DNA from: Ralstonia pickettii
GTDB taxonomy: Bacteria > Pseudomonadota > Gammaproteobacteria > Burkholderiales > Burkholderiaceae
Direction of reading: 5' to 3'
Length of the DNA: 64,000 nt
Assembly (NCBI RefSeq): GCF_030582395.1
Contig: NZ_CP104382.1
Location: forward strand, 1 to 64,000
In this document: positions 42,218-52,909 of the stretch, one piece after another
Layout of the letters: each line of letters starts with the position of its first letter
Position numbering within the stretch: position 1 is the stretch's first letter
Made by a program: the position numbers and the translations under genes
The notes under the pieces: model-generated
What the model saw: the letters and a program-made list of their open reading frames with translations, nothing else
What the model was told of the DNA's origin: nothing
Databases searched by the model: none

Positions 42218-43572
42218 CTGAACACGGTACGCCGGACCCTTCCCCCATCGATCACGCGCCCGTCTTCCTGATCGAAGACGATGACGTGGTGCGCCTGGGC
42301 TGCGAGCAAGCGCTCACGCTGGCGGATGTGCCGGTGCAGTCTTTTGCCGATGCGGAAAGCGCGCTGGCCGCACTCGCCACGCAACCACCGGCCGTGGTTG
42401 TCACCGACGTGCGCCTGCCCGGCCGCGACGGCCTGGCCGTGCTGCGCGAGATGCTGCAGCACGACCGGCAGTTGCCCGTCATCCTCATCACCGGCCATGG
42501 CGATGTGACGATGGCGGTGGCTGCCATGCGCGCCGGCGCGTACGACTTCATGGAGAAGCCGTTCCACTCCGAACGCCTGGTTGACGTGGTGCGGCGCGCG
42601 TTGGAAAAGCGCAGGCTCACGTCCGAAAACCTGCGGTTGCGTGAAGCGTTGCACGGCCGGCAGGCGTACCCATTGATCGGCCAGAGCGCTGCCATGCAGA
42701 ACGTGCGCCGGCTCGTCACCGCACTGGCGCCGACCGATGCCGACATCCTCGTCACGGGCGAGACCGGCTCGGGCAAAGAGGTGCTCGCGCGTGCCATTCA
42801 CGAAGGCAGCCGACGTCGTGGGCCATTCGTCGCCCTCAATTGCGCGGCGCTGCCGGAATCCGTTTTCGAGAGCGAGATGTTCGGTCACGAGGCGGGCGCA
42901 TTTACAGGGGCCAACCGGCGCCGCATCGGCAAGTTGGAATATGCCGATGGCGGCACGCTGTTCCTTGATGAAATCGAATCGATGCCGCTGGCCTTGCAGG
43001 CCAAGCTGCTGCGTGCGCTGCAGGAACGCAGCATCGAACGGCTGGGCAGCAACGCGAGCGTGCCGGTCAATTGCCGGGTGGTGGCCGCCGCCAAGGTCGA
43101 CTTGAAGGAGGCATCCGATCGGGGCCAGTTCCGCGCAGACCTGTATTACCGCTTGAATGTCGTGTCGATTGCGCTGCCGGCGCTACGCCAGCGTGCCGAA
43201 GACATTCCGCTACTGATGGCCCACTTTCTGCAGCAGGCCGCGGTGCGCTACGAGCGGGCCGCGCCGGACTGGTCGGCGCAGGACATGATGCGCTGGCAGC
43301 ACCACGACTGGCCCGGCAACGTGCGCGAGCTGAAGAACGTCGCCGAGCGCTTTTGCCTCGGATTGGACGACGGCCTGGTGGCTTCGGAGGCAAGCCAGCA
43401 TTCCCTGGCGGGCCGGATGATGGCAGTCGAACGTACCACCATCGAGGAAGCCCTGCGCGCCACGGAGGGTAACGTTGCGCGCGCGGCGGATTTGCTGGCC
43501 GTGCCGCGCAAGACGCTGTACGACAAGCTCAACCGGCACGGGATCGAGCCGGAGCGCTTCCGCAGCAGTTAG
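42214..43572 (+). CDS. DctD-like sigma-54 response regulator
   Basis: 452 residues: receiver with phospho-Asp65 (VVVTDVRLPGRDG) and Lys115 (MEKPF), AAA+ with Walker A GETGSGKE (182-189), a canonical GAFTGA loop (228-233) and LDEIESMP, and a Fis-type helix-turn-helix (GNVARAADLLAVPRKTLYDKLNRHG). Partnered with the upstream kinase. The likely target is the permease gene at 38957, although I could not find a canonical -24/-12 promoter there. It overlaps the convergent protease-like gene by 4 bp. Confidence 0.93.
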   Translation: MTEHGTPDPSPIDHAPVFLIEDDDVVRLGCEQALTLADVPVQSFADAESALAALATQPPAVVVTDVRLPGRDGLAVLREMLQHDRQLPVILITGHGDVTMAVAAMRAGAYDFMEKPFHSERLVDVVRRALEKRRLTSENLRLREALHGRQAYPLIGQSAAMQNVRRLVTALAPTDADILVTGETGSGKEVLARAIHEGSRRRGPFVALNCAALPESVFESEMFGHEAGAFTGANRRRIGKLEYADGGTLFLDEIESMPLALQAKLLRALQERSIERLGSNASVPVNCRVVAAAKVDLKEASDRGQFRADLYYRLNVVSIALPALRQRAEDIPLLMAHFLQQAAVRYERAAPDWSAQDMMRWQHHDWPGNVRELKNVAERFCLGLDDGLVASEASQHSLAGRMMAVERTTIEEALRATEGNVARAADLLAVPRKTLYDKLNRHGIEPERFRSS

Positions 43573-44369
43573 CGCAGCGAGGATTCGCCGATCTTGCGAC
43601 CACCCTGCGGCGGCCAGCACGTTGCTGCCAGCAGCACGGCCGCCACGGCGTAGATCGCTTCAGTTACCGCCAGCGGCAGCACATGTACCTGGTACAGCGC
43701 AGCCGGCAAGTCTGCCAGCGCATGCAGCAACACCGCCAGCACGACAATCACAAAACGCCGCTGCCGCACCGCGTGCCACACCACCAGCGTGAGCGTGAAC
43801 TGAATCAGCATCGCCGCAACGCGCTCGCTGATCGCACCGAGCGCGAGCCACGGCGAAAGCTGCGCGAGCATGGCGTGAATCGTCCCCGTCATGGCGTCGG
43901 CGCCGCTGGCCGCCAGACGCGATTCGAGCTCGCCGCGGTTGCTGGCAATGCCGAACATCACCATCTGCGCCTGCGATGCCGCACCGACCAGCCACGCCTC
44001 GATGCCCGCGTGCCCGAGCGCATACGCCACCGGTGTGGCGGCATCCCCGGGCTTGCGCACGAGAAAACGCAGGCCGAGCCAGCGGCCGCTTTCCTCGAAC
44101 ACACCGGCCATCAGCGCGCCGTAGATGACGAACAGCGCAGGCATGCGCAGCCAATGCGCCGTGGTCGGATTGAGTTGCAGCAGATACAGGTGCAGCGTGC
44201 GCTCCAACACCAGCGCAAAGACGACAAACACGGCCGCGCCCACACCGATGTCGCGCCACACCAGATGAAAGCGCCGCCGCAGCCAGAACCACGCTGCGAC
44301 CGGGACGCTTGCGATCAGTAAGGCCGCGGCAGCGTGGGCAACGAGAGCAGACAGGGCAACAGTGGGCAT
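43569..44369 (-). CDS. YhfC/PrsW-like intramembrane protease family protein
   Basis: 266 residues from the ATG at 44369, with about eight membrane segments. Conserved polar motifs lie in the membrane: GVFEESGRWLG, ALGHAGIEAWLVG and LLHALADLPAAL, matching the EE / H / H pattern of the YhfC and PrsW glutamic protease group. Proteolytic activity is not established for YhfC. It stands alone, convergent with the DctD-like gene. Confidence 0.75.
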   Translation of the reverse strand: MPTVALSALVAHAAAALLIASVPVAAWFWLRRRFHLVWRDIGVGAAVFVVFALVLERTLHLYLLQLNPTTAHWLRMPALFVIYGALMAGVFEESGRWLGLRFLVRKPGDAATPVAYALGHAGIEAWLVGAASQAQMVMFGIASNRGELESRLAASGADAMTGTIHAMLAQLSPWLALGAISERVAAMLIQFTLTLVVWHAVRQRRFVIVVLAVLLHALADLPAALYQVHVLPLAVTEAIYAVAAVLLAATCWPPQGGRKIGESSLR

Positions 44370-44512
44370 GGGGGATGGCGCGGTGAGGACGATGAAAGGT
44401 CGCCGCATGCTACCTGAGGGCGCAGGCGCGAGTCTTGCGGACCGATTGTTACAATATGTGCCTGCGGCAGCAGTGTCGCTTCTTGGCTTCTTGAAATGCA
44501 GGACGGACGGTC

Positions 44513-44935
44513 GTGAAACGCATGATGTGGCGGTGGATCTGGATATGCGGTGTCGGCGTGGGCGCCTTCGGCATGGCGGCGCCCGCCCAGGCGGCCCGCT
44601 GGCACGAATATCTGGCGACGACGTCAGTCGTGGCTTCCATCGATCGCACGTCGCTGCGCTCCAACCGGACCGGCCACAAGACTTTTTTGGCGCGCACCGT
44701 TCTCAAACGCAGCGAGCGCCGCGCCCACGGCGCCCGCTACCGTCCCGGCACGGTGATCCTCTCGCGCCAGGAGATCGACTGCCACCGCCAGCGCATCCGT
44801 CTGGTCGATTACGTTGTGCGCGGTCCCGACGGCGCCACGCTTGATAGCGATACCGCGGCCGGCGCGCACTGGATGCGCATCCGCCCGGGTACGCTGGCGG
44901 CGCGGTCCGCCGCTTACGTCTGCGGTCGCCGCTAG
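44513..44935 (+). CDS. Exported small protein, surface-adhesin-E-like
   Basis: 140 residues from a GTG; ATGs at 44522 and 44525 are alternatives. MKRMMWRWIWICGVGVGAFGMAAPAQA is a signal peptide with an AQA-A cleavage site. The mature part (RWHEYLATTSVVASIDRTSLR; FLARTVLKRS; SRQEIDCHRQRIRLVDYVV) resembles the Adhesin_E-type fold in which two Cys may pair (DCHRQ, YVCGRR). The periplasmic role is unknown. It is divergent from the protease-like gene. Confidence 0.65.
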   Translation: MKRMMWRWIWICGVGVGAFGMAAPAQAARWHEYLATTSVVASIDRTSLRSNRTGHKTFLARTVLKRSERRAHGARYRPGTVILSRQEIDCHRQRIRLVDYVVRGPDGATLDSDTAAGAHWMRIRPGTLAARSAAYVCGRR

Positions 44936-45043
44936 ACACCGCTGCGGCTCGACAACGCGCGGCGGGCAGAGCACTATGGTGTCTGCCCTCCCACTACAAA
45001 AGGACGCCGGCCGCGAGGGGCACCGGCGCCAGCCGACCGTCCG

Positions 45044-47725
45044 ATGAAACTGACCCTGAAGTCGCAGGCGGCCATCATGGCGACCGTCATCAGCGTGACG
45101 GTGGTGAGTCTGTTCGGCTGGTCGCAACGGGAGCCGATCCGCCGCGAAGTCATGGCGCAGATCAAGGTGCAGCAGACGGCCCTCGTCAAGGAGTCGGCAG
45201 AAGACCTCAAGCAGCGGCTGGACACGTATCTGGGCGTGCTCGAACGCACCGCGCAGCAAATGCACGTCGTGCGGTTCAACAGCCCCGCCGACGAAGCGGC
45301 GTTCTACCAATCCATCCAACCGGCCAGCGGCCTGTTCGACGGCGTGTTCCTGGCCTCGGCCGACGGCAAGGTGACCGCCACCTCGACGCGCCGCGCAAGC
45401 GTGGTCGGCATCGACATTTCGGATCGGGATTACTTCAGGCAGATCATGGTGGTCGACCAGCCGACCATCTCGGCTCCGCTTCGCAACCGCGTGGGGGGCG
45501 AGCCCATCGTCATCATGGCCGCGCCCGTGCATGATCAGGACGGTAACCTCGTCGGGCTGATCGGCGCGTCGCTGTACCTGCTCAAACCGAACTTTCTGGG
45601 TGACCTGCGCGACATGCGGGTGGGCCAGACGGGTCACGTCTATCTCGCCACGCGAGGTGAAAACCCGGTCTATATCGTCCATCCCGACGCCGACAAGACG
45701 CTTGCGCCGCTCGATGCCGATCCGACGGTGGCCGCGGCCTTCCGCGCGGACCCGGATGCGCTGCCCGAGCGTGGCGGCGACGTGGTCACCACACAAGACA
45801 TCATCGCCGCCGGTTGGACGCTTGCTGCGGTGTTGCCCGGCGCGGAGGCCAACCGGCAGCTCTTCCTCATGCGGCAGCGTTTTCGCTGGTCGCTGCTGGT
45901 GCTGGCGGCGCTCATCGGCGTGTCGGTCTGGGCGGCGATGCTGTGGCTGTTGCGTCCGCTGGGCCGGCTGCATGCCGTCATGACGCAGCTTTCCACCACG
46001 GACTTGCGCAATGCGCCGCCGCTTGAATTGGGCGGAGCCTCGGCGGAAATCGACGCGGTGTCGCGGGCGTTCCACAAACTGATGGGTGAGGTGATCCGCC
46101 AGCGCGCGGAACTCGAAGCCGTGAACGATGCCTCGCCGCTTGGGTTGTTCCGCTCCGATGCGAACGGCCGGACGGTCTATACCAACGCGGCGTATCGCCG
46201 GCTGCTTGGCGCCACGCACGAAGAGGCGCTGGCCGACGTGTGGCTTGCGCGCCTGCACCCGGCCGACCGCGAAGCCACCATGGCCGGTTGGCGCGATGCC
46301 GTCGCGCGCGGGGCCGGCTACCACGCCGAGCAGCGCGTGATCGTGCCGGGTCTCGGCGAGCGGTTGCTGATCGTTACGACTGCGCCGGTGCGGGTGGACG
46401 CGGAGGTGGTCGGCCACGTTGGGGTCATGGAAGACATCACGGTACGCGCTCGGGCGCAGCAGGCGTCGCGCGTGTTGACCAAGATCCTCGATTCGACCAC
46501 CGACTTTGTCGCGCAGAGCGACATACATGGCAACGTCACGTACATGAATCCGGCTGGACGCCGCTTTGCCGGCATCCCGTTGGACGCTACGCTCCAGGGC
46601 ATGACCGTAGCGGATTTCTACCCACCCGAGACGATCGGCTGGCTGCGCGAGGTGGCGGTGCCGGCAGCTGCACGCGATGGCGTATGGATTGGCGAAACCA
46701 CGGTGCGCGGTGCCGAAGGTCAGGTCGTGCCGATCAACCACATGATCATTGCGCACCGCGATCCCGCCGGGCGCATGGAGTATTTCTCGTCTGTCATGCG
46801 TGACATCACGCAGGACAAGGCCGCCAAGGAAGCGCTGCAGCGCAGCCGCGAAACGCTGCAGACCGTGACGGATGCGCTGCCCGCGCTCGTGGCCTTCATC
46901 GATACCGAAGAGCGCTTCCGCTTCCTGAATGCAGCCTACGAAAAAGCGTACGGACGATCGCCCGCGAGCATGCTCGGGCAGACGCTGCGCGAAGTCGTGG
47001 GCGACGATGCTTACGGCATCCTTCGCGATGCGTTGCGGCGTGCGCTGGGCGGCGAGACGATGGTCTTCGAGCGCGAACTCCGCGGCCGCGATCTGTACCG
47101 CTGCGAAGAGATCAGCCACCTGCCGCAATTCGACGCGCAAGGCCGCGTAGCGGGGGTGCATTCCGTCACGCTCGACATCACGGAGCGCAAGAAGCAGGAG
47201 CTGCGCCTGCGCGCGCTGACCACCACCGACCACCTCACCGGCCTCGCCAACCGTGCCGGCTTTGAAGAGCGTTTGCTCGCGGCGCTGGACCAGGCACGTT
47301 TGAACGGATCCACCGGTGCGCTGCTGGTAGTCGATCTTGACGGCTTCAAGGTCGTCAACGATACGCACGGGCACGCCGTGGGCGATGCGCTGCTGCGTAT
47401 CTTCGCGCAGCGCCTGGCGCGGGCCGTGCGCCCGTATGACGGCGTGGCGCGTTTCGGTGGCGACGAGTTCGCCGTCATCCTGGAGCACCTGTCGCACCCG
47501 GACGACGCGAAGACGGTTGCGGCCAATATCCTGGCCGCATGCAACAAGCCGTTTCGCTTGCGCGAGGCGATGGTGCAGGTGGGCGCGAGCATCGGTATCG
47601 CGACTTTCGACGCGCGCACGCTGGCGCAGAGCGTCGTTTTCGAAGCCGCCGACGAGGCACTCTATGAAGCCAAATCGCGCGGCAAGGGATTGTTTGTGAG
47701 CGCCGACGAGCTATCGACGGGCTGA
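45044..47725 (+). CDS. Membrane diguanylate cyclase with Cache, HAMP and PAS domains
   Basis: 893 residues. An N-terminal membrane segment, a periplasmic double-Cache domain (about 40-275, SGLFDGVFLASADGKVTATS; DISDRDYFRQ), a second membrane segment, HAMP (LLRPLGRLHAVMTQLS), three PAS domains and a GGDEF domain at the end. The catalytic motif RFGGDEFAVIL is intact at about 805-809, and RPYD five residues upstream of it is an I-site for c-di-GMP feedback. No EAL domain is present, so it should make c-di-GMP in response to a periplasmic signal. An exact iteron copy follows 20 bp after the stop. Confidence 0.95.
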   Translation: MKLTLKSQAAIMATVISVTVVSLFGWSQREPIRREVMAQIKVQQTALVKESAEDLKQRLDTYLGVLERTAQQMHVVRFNSPADEAAFYQSIQPASGLFDGVFLASADGKVTATSTRRASVVGIDISDRDYFRQIMVVDQPTISAPLRNRVGGEPIVIMAAPVHDQDGNLVGLIGASLYLLKPNFLGDLRDMRVGQTGHVYLATRGENPVYIVHPDADKTLAPLDADPTVAAAFRADPDALPERGGDVVTTQDIIAAGWTLAAVLPGAEANRQLFLMRQRFRWSLLVLAALIGVSVWAAMLWLLRPLGRLHAVMTQLSTTDLRNAPPLELGGASAEIDAVSRAFHKLMGEVIRQRAELEAVNDASPLGLFRSDANGRTVYTNAAYRRLLGATHEEALADVWLARLHPADREATMAGWRDAVARGAGYHAEQRVIVPGLGERLLIVTTAPVRVDAEVVGHVGVMEDITVRARAQQASRVLTKILDSTTDFVAQSDIHGNVTYMNPAGRRFAGIPLDATLQGMTVADFYPPETIGWLREVAVPAAARDGVWIGETTVRGAEGQVVPINHMIIAHRDPAGRMEYFSSVMRDITQDKAAKEALQRSRETLQTVTDALPALVAFIDTEERFRFLNAAYEKAYGRSPASMLGQTLREVVGDDAYGILRDALRRALGGETMVFERELRGRDLYRCEEISHLPQFDAQGRVAGVHSVTLDITERKKQELRLRALTTTDHLTGLANRAGFEERLLAALDQARLNGSTGALLVVDLDGFKVVNDTHGHAVGDALLRIFAQRLARAVRPYDGVARFGGDEFAVILEHLSHPDDAKTVAANILAACNKPFRLREAMVQVGASIGIATFDARTLAQSVVFEAADEALYEAKSRGKGLFVSADELSTG

Positions 47726-47745
47726 TTTCGCGGTGCCGCAAGGCA

Positions 47746-47761
47746 CGCAGAAACGGGTACG
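47746..47761 (+). repeat. Iteron-like repeat 14 kb from the origin
   Basis: CGCAGAAACGGGTACG, an exact consensus copy, 20 bp after the stop of the diguanylate cyclase. Confidence 0.8.
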
Positions 47762-48173
47762 CTCGGCGTCGATCTGGCGGTATTGCGCAGGCAATAGTGC
47801 GCCGCAATATCGGCCCCCAGGCTGGGCGACGGACAATCCCCTATCGCACGGTTGTGCGCTTTCCGGTAAAGTCCCGCGACTGACTGCACGCGCCGGCCAC
47901 CCCGGTGCGTCGCACGAGAGCGCTGTACCCATGGCGCCTTCGCTTCACACTCCGACGCACTTTCGGTGCGCGCATGTCCGATCCGGCATCGCTCGCCCGG
48001 CAGGTCTTCCGCCGTTTCGCCAACGTTGCTTGTCTGCGTGGCGCGAATCCCGGCAGGCAAGCGTCCGGACGCGATGCAGGGCGCATGCGGGGGAGCGACG
48101 GTGTTGGGCCAGCGCATCTTCGAGACGAATCGCATTCACGCAATCGCGACGGACAAACAAGGAGCAGGTTCGC
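47762..48173. other. Gene-free stretch before the amino-acid binding protein gene
   Basis: About 410 bp between the repeat and the substrate-binding protein ATG. No coding frame is convincing. It should contain the promoter of the Liv-type operon; I cannot define its boxes. Confidence 0.4.
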
Positions 48174-49334
48174 ATGCAAAAAATGATCACACGGCTGCTG
48201 TTGACGGCAGTGGCTGCGGGGGCGGCAATCGCAACGGGCGCGGCAACGGCGGCCCAGGACATCAAGATCGGCGTGGCCGAAGCGCTGTCGGGCGGCGCAG
48301 CCCAATACGGCGTGGCCATCCGCAACGGCTTCCAGTTGGCGGTCGATGAGATCAACGCTGCGGGCGGCGTCAACGGCAGCAAGATCGCACTGGTGATCGA
48401 AGACGAGCAGGGCAAGAAGGAAGAGGCCATCAACGTCTTCAAGAAGCTGATCTTCCAGGACAAGGTGGCGATGGTGTTCGGCCCCACGCTGTCCAACTCG
48501 GCCCAGGCGGCGGACCCGATCGCGCAGGCGTCCAAGACGGTGGCCTTTGGTACCTCCAACACCGCAGACGGCATCACCAGCATCGGCGATTTCGTCTTCC
48601 GCAATTCCGTGACCGAAGCCGATGTGCTGCCGGCCACGATCCAGACCGTTGTGAAGAAGGCCGGCGTGAAGAAGGTGGCCGTGCTGTACGGCAACGACGA
48701 CGTCTTCACCAAGAGCGGCTACGACAACTTCAAGAAGGCGCTTGAAGACCTGAAGATCCCGGTGACGACCACCGAAACGTTCGCCAAGGGCGACGTGGAC
48801 TTCAAGGCGCAGCTCACCAAGATCAAGGCGACGAACCCGGATGCAATCGTGCTGTCCGCGCTGATTGCGGAGGGTGGTCCGATCATGGTGCAGGCGCGCC
48901 AGCTTGGCCTGAACGTGCCGGTCATCGGCGGCAATGGCATGAACTCGGTCAAGGTGTTCGACCTTGCCAAGGACAAGTCCGACAACCTGTGGGTGGGCAG
49001 CCCGTGGTCGATCGAGAACCACACGCCCGAGAACAGCAAGTTCATCACCGCCTACACCACCAAGTACAAGGCAGCGCCGGACCAGTTTGCGGCGCAGGCG
49101 TATGACGCCATGTACATCGCGAGCAAGGCGCTGAAGACGGTCAAGTTCAGCGGCAACCTCGAAGCCGACCGCAAGGCGATCCGCGACGCACTGCCGGCAG
49201 TGAAGCACACCGGCGCGACCGGCGCGTTTGCATTCCGCCAGGTGACGGCGCGCGGCAAGCCGGCCGGCTACGACGCGGTGCAGACGCCGATCGTGAGCGT
49301 GACCAAGAACGGCAAGTACACGATCGAGAAGTAA
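48174..49334 (+). CDS. Periplasmic ABC substrate-binding protein, LivJ/LivK-like
   Basis: 386 residues. MQKMITRLLLTAVAAGAAIATGAATAAQD is a Sec signal peptide. The mature protein is a type I periplasmic binding fold (IKIGVAEALSGGAAQYGVAIRNGFQLAVDEINAAGGVNG; VAMVFGPTLSNSAQA; NPDAIVLSALIAEGGPIMVQARQLGL). AAGGAG precedes the ATG; a longer open frame upstream is rejected because the signal peptide starts here. It heads a five-gene ABC operon and is followed by an attenuating terminator, which would give excess binding protein. The ligand may be branched-chain amino acids or a related compound. Confidence 0.92.
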   Translation: MQKMITRLLLTAVAAGAAIATGAATAAQDIKIGVAEALSGGAAQYGVAIRNGFQLAVDEINAAGGVNGSKIALVIEDEQGKKEEAINVFKKLIFQDKVAMVFGPTLSNSAQAADPIAQASKTVAFGTSNTADGITSIGDFVFRNSVTEADVLPATIQTVVKKAGVKKVAVLYGNDDVFTKSGYDNFKKALEDLKIPVTTTETFAKGDVDFKAQLTKIKATNPDAIVLSALIAEGGPIMVQARQLGLNVPVIGGNGMNSVKVFDLAKDKSDNLWVGSPWSIENHTPENSKFITAYTTKYKAAPDQFAAQAYDAMYIASKALKTVKFSGNLEADRKAIRDALPAVKHTGATGAFAFRQVTARGKPAGYDAVQTPIVSVTKNGKYTIEK

Positions 49335-49372
49335 TCTTCGGTTCTCGTTGAAACCCTTTGAACGAGACAGGC

Positions 49373-49408
49373 GGGGCGTAGCTAAACCTACGCCCCATCG
49401 CTTTTTTT
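49373..49408 (+). terminator. Partial terminator between binding protein and permease genes
   Basis: GGGGCGTAG-CTAAAC-CTACGCCCC followed by ATCG and seven Ts. It lies inside the operon, so it probably lowers expression of the permease genes relative to the binding protein. Confidence 0.85.
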
Positions 49409-49464
49409 GTGGCTGCCTGGTGACTGCCTTGGTCACGTTCGGCCGCACCTCACTCTGATTCATC

Positions 49465-50346
49465 ATGCTGGAACAGCAACTCGTCAATGCGCTGTCGCTC
49501 GGTTGCGTGTATGCGTTGTTCGCCCTGGGATTCACGCTGGTTTTCGGCATCCTGGGCGTGATCAACCTGTCGCACGGCGCGGTCTTCATGCTGGGTGCCT
49601 ATGCGGCGCTGCAGGTCGTTCTCCACTTCGAACTGCCGCTCTGGGCGGCGCTGACCGTCGGTTTTGTCGTGAGCGGGGTGGCCGGACTCGTCATCGACGT
49701 GCTGCTGCTGCGCCCACTGCGCCGCCGCAACGCGCCGCACCTGATTCCGATGATCGCCACCATCGGCGCCGGAATCGCCATCAACAACGCCATGCAAGGT
49801 GTGTTCGGGGCGGAGAACCTGCGCTTCCCCGCCGGGCTCGTGTCAGATGCCTCGCTGGACCTGGGCGGCATTCATCTCACCCCGCTGGAGCTGAGCATCA
49901 TCGTGCTGTCGTTCGCGCTGATGGCGGCGCTCATGCTGCTGCTCAAGCGCACGCAACTCGGCCGCGCGCTGCGGGCGATTGCGGAGTCGCCCAAGGCAGC
50001 GGCGCTGCTCGGCATCAATGTCGAAGGGCTGTTCCTGCTGACCTCGTTTGCGGCCGCCGCGCTGGGCGGGTTGTCGGGCGTGCTGATCGGCCTGTACTCC
50101 AACGCCGTGTTCCCGCTGATGGGCCAGCCGATGCTGCACAAGGGCATCGCGGTGATCATCCTGGGCGGCCTGGGCGACATTCGCGGTGCGATGCTCGGCG
50201 GGCTGTTCCTCGGGTTTGCCGAGGTGCTGTCGGTGGCCTACATCGGCTCGACCATGCGCGACGCGGTGGCGTTCGGTCTGCTGTTCCTGATCCTGCTGGT
50301 GCGGCCGCAAGGGCTGTTCGGCAAGGTGCTGGAACGCAAGGCATAA
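49465..50346 (+). CDS. livH: ABC transporter permease LivH-like
   Basis: 293 residues, about eight membrane segments. VYALFALGFTLVFGILGVINLSHGAVFMLGAYAAL and GLYSNAVFPLMGQPMLHKGIAVIILGGLGDIRGAMLGGLFLGFAE are typical of LivH. It forms the inner-membrane channel with LivM. The next gene follows after 10 bp with AAGGAG. Confidence 0.92.
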   Translation: MLEQQLVNALSLGCVYALFALGFTLVFGILGVINLSHGAVFMLGAYAALQVVLHFELPLWAALTVGFVVSGVAGLVIDVLLLRPLRRRNAPHLIPMIATIGAGIAINNAMQGVFGAENLRFPAGLVSDASLDLGGIHLTPLELSIIVLSFALMAALMLLLKRTQLGRALRAIAESPKAAALLGINVEGLFLLTSFAAAALGGLSGVLIGLYSNAVFPLMGQPMLHKGIAVIILGGLGDIRGAMLGGLFLGFAEVLSVAYIGSTMRDAVAFGLLFLILLVRPQGLFGKVLERKA

Positions 50347-50356
50347 GGAGACCGAC

Positions 50357-51265
50357 ATGGAATGGTTCGACAACTTCTGGTCGGTCTACAGCAACCTGGT
50401 GCTCACGCTGGGCATCAATGCCTTGCTGGCGCTGTCCATTTACCTCACGCTGTCGTGCGGCCTGCTGGCGATGGCGAACGCGGCCTTCATGGGCATCGGC
50501 GCGTACACCTCCGCACTGCTGACGATGAATGCCGAGATGCCTTTTTCCTTCGCGCTGCTGGGCGGCATGGCGGCACCGGCCGTGGTGGCCGTCGTCATCG
50601 GCCGGCCGACGCTGCGTCTTTCGGGCGTGTATCTGGCCATGGCCACGCTTGGTTTCGGCGAAGTCGTGCGCGTGCTGATCCTGAACACCGAGAACTGGAC
50701 CGGCGGCGCGCTGGGCCTGAACGGCATTCCTCAATTGACCCAGTGGTGGCATGTGGCGGTGGCCGTATTGGCCACGCTGTTCGTGCTGGCGCGCATGCGG
50801 CGCTCGAAGGTCGGGCGCGCATTCGAGGCCATCAAGGAAGACGAAACCGCTGCGGGCCTCATGGGCATCAACGTGGCGGGCGCCAAACTGCTGGCGTTTA
50901 CGCTGGGCGCGGCCATTGCCGGGCTGGCGGGCGCACTCAACGCGCACCTGACGTTCTTCATCGGCCCGAACGAATTCGGCTTCGACCGCGGCGTTGAAAT
51001 TCTCACGATGACGATTCTTGGCGGCACGAACGGCCTGACGGGCCCGGTGCTCGGCAGCCTGATCCTGTCATTGCTGCCCGAGCTGCTGCGTGCGTTCAAG
51101 GATTTCCGCCTGGTCGTCAACGGCGTGATCCTGATGGTGATCGTGCTGTTCCTGCCCAAGGGCATTTGGGATCCGGCGCGTTTCGCGCGCTGGCTCGGCA
51201 TCAAGCGCGGCGGCACGATGCCTGGCACGGGCGCCACCCCGGCTGCTTCCAATGAATCGCACTGA
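50357..51265 (+). CDS. livM: ABC transporter permease LivM-like
   Basis: 302 residues, 8-10 membrane segments. GLLAMANAAFMGIGAYTSALL, LSGVYLAMATLGFGEVVRVLILN and TMTILGGTNGLTGPVLGSLIL are conserved in LivM. The C-terminal 15 residues beyond the last segment are a non-conserved tail. The stop lies 7 bp before the chosen livG start. Confidence 0.92.
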   Translation: MEWFDNFWSVYSNLVLTLGINALLALSIYLTLSCGLLAMANAAFMGIGAYTSALLTMNAEMPFSFALLGGMAAPAVVAVVIGRPTLRLSGVYLAMATLGFGEVVRVLILNTENWTGGALGLNGIPQLTQWWHVAVAVLATLFVLARMRRSKVGRAFEAIKEDETAAGLMGINVAGAKLLAFTLGAAIAGLAGALNAHLTFFIGPNEFGFDRGVEILTMTILGGTNGLTGPVLGSLILSLLPELLRAFKDFRLVVNGVILMVIVLFLPKGIWDPARFARWLGIKRGGTMPGTGATPAASNESH

Positions 51266-51272
51266 GGCCGCC

Positions 51273-52066
51273 ATGCTGAAACTCACCTCCATTTCCAAGC
51301 GCTTTGGCGGCCTGTCGGTCTTGCAGGACGTCAACATTGAAGTGCCGCAAGGCAGCATCTTTGGCTTGATCGGCCCGAACGGCGCCGGCAAGACGACCGT
51401 CTTCAACCTCATCACAGGCCTGCTGGCCCCCACCGGTGGCTCGCTCACATTCAACGGCGAAGATCTCGTCGGCAAGAAGCCGCACCAGATCACGCAGATG
51501 GGCATTGCGCGCACCTTCCAGAACATCCGCATCTTCAAGGAGATGACGTTGCTGGAAAACGTGGTGGTCGGCATGCACCGGCATCTGGACTACGGTGCGC
51601 CGGGCCTGCTGCTCTCGCTGCCGAAGTACCGCGCCGCCGAGCGTCGCGCGCGCGATCGCGCACTGGAGCTGCTTTCGTGGGTCAAGCTCGACCACAAGGC
51701 GCATGACATTGCCGACAACCTCTCGTACGGCGACCAGCGCAAGCTTGAACTCGCGCGGGCCTTGGCCACCGAGCCCAAGCTGCTGCTGCTCGACGAGCCC
51801 GTCGCCGGCATGAACACGGGCGAGAAGGTCGACCTGATGGCCGAGATCGAAAACATCAAGGCGCGCGGCTACACGATCTTCATGATCGAGCACGACATGC
51901 GTTTCGTGATGGGCCTGTGCGAGCGCATTGCGGTGCTGAACTTCGGCCGCATCATCGCAGAGGGGCCGCCAGAGGCGATCCGCAACGACCCGCAAGTCAT
52001 CGAAGCGTATCTGGGCCGCGATGACGACGATGACGCGAACGGCGAGGCCGCGCAGAAGGAGACGGC

Positions 52067-52070
<4 letters not shown>
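51273..52070 (+). CDS. livG: ABC transporter ATP-binding protein LivG-like
   Basis: 265 residues from the ATG at 51273, preceded by GAGG; an ATG seven codons earlier overlaps livM. Walker A GPNGAGKTT, the signature region NLSYGDQRKLELARAL (YG replaces SGG, as usual in LivG) and Walker B LLLLDEPVAGMN are present. The LivG-type insertion PHQITQMGIARTFQNIRIF is clear. It overlaps livF by 4 bp. Confidence 0.93.
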
Positions 52071-52801
<731 letters not shown>

Positions 52802-52812
52802 GTGTTTCGGAC

Positions 52813-52842
52813 GCGCCTCGGCATGCAACATTGCCGAGGCGC
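52813..52842. terminator. Hairpin after livF
   Basis: GCGCCTCGGC-ATGCAACATT-GCCGAGGCGC, ten-base perfect arms, but no T-run on either side, so it may act as an mRNA-stabilising hairpin or a weak terminator. Confidence 0.5.
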
Positions 52843-52888
52843 AAGAACCGCATATCCATTGGGTTTGCGGTTCGTTTTCATCCAAAAG

Positions 52889-52904
52889 CGTACCCGTTTC
52901 TGCG
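52889..52904 (-). repeat. Iteron-like repeat between livF and lysR
   Basis: Minus strand CGCAGAAACGGGTACG followed by CTTTT, an exact consensus copy with the distal-type extension. It ends 6 bp from the stop of the convergent LysR gene. Confidence 0.8.
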
Positions 52905-52909
52905 TACGT

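Noticed and set aside
44624..47497. Long open frame antisense to the diguanylate cyclase
   Set aside because: Lies opposite an intact GGDEF gene and has no recognisable domain or start signal.
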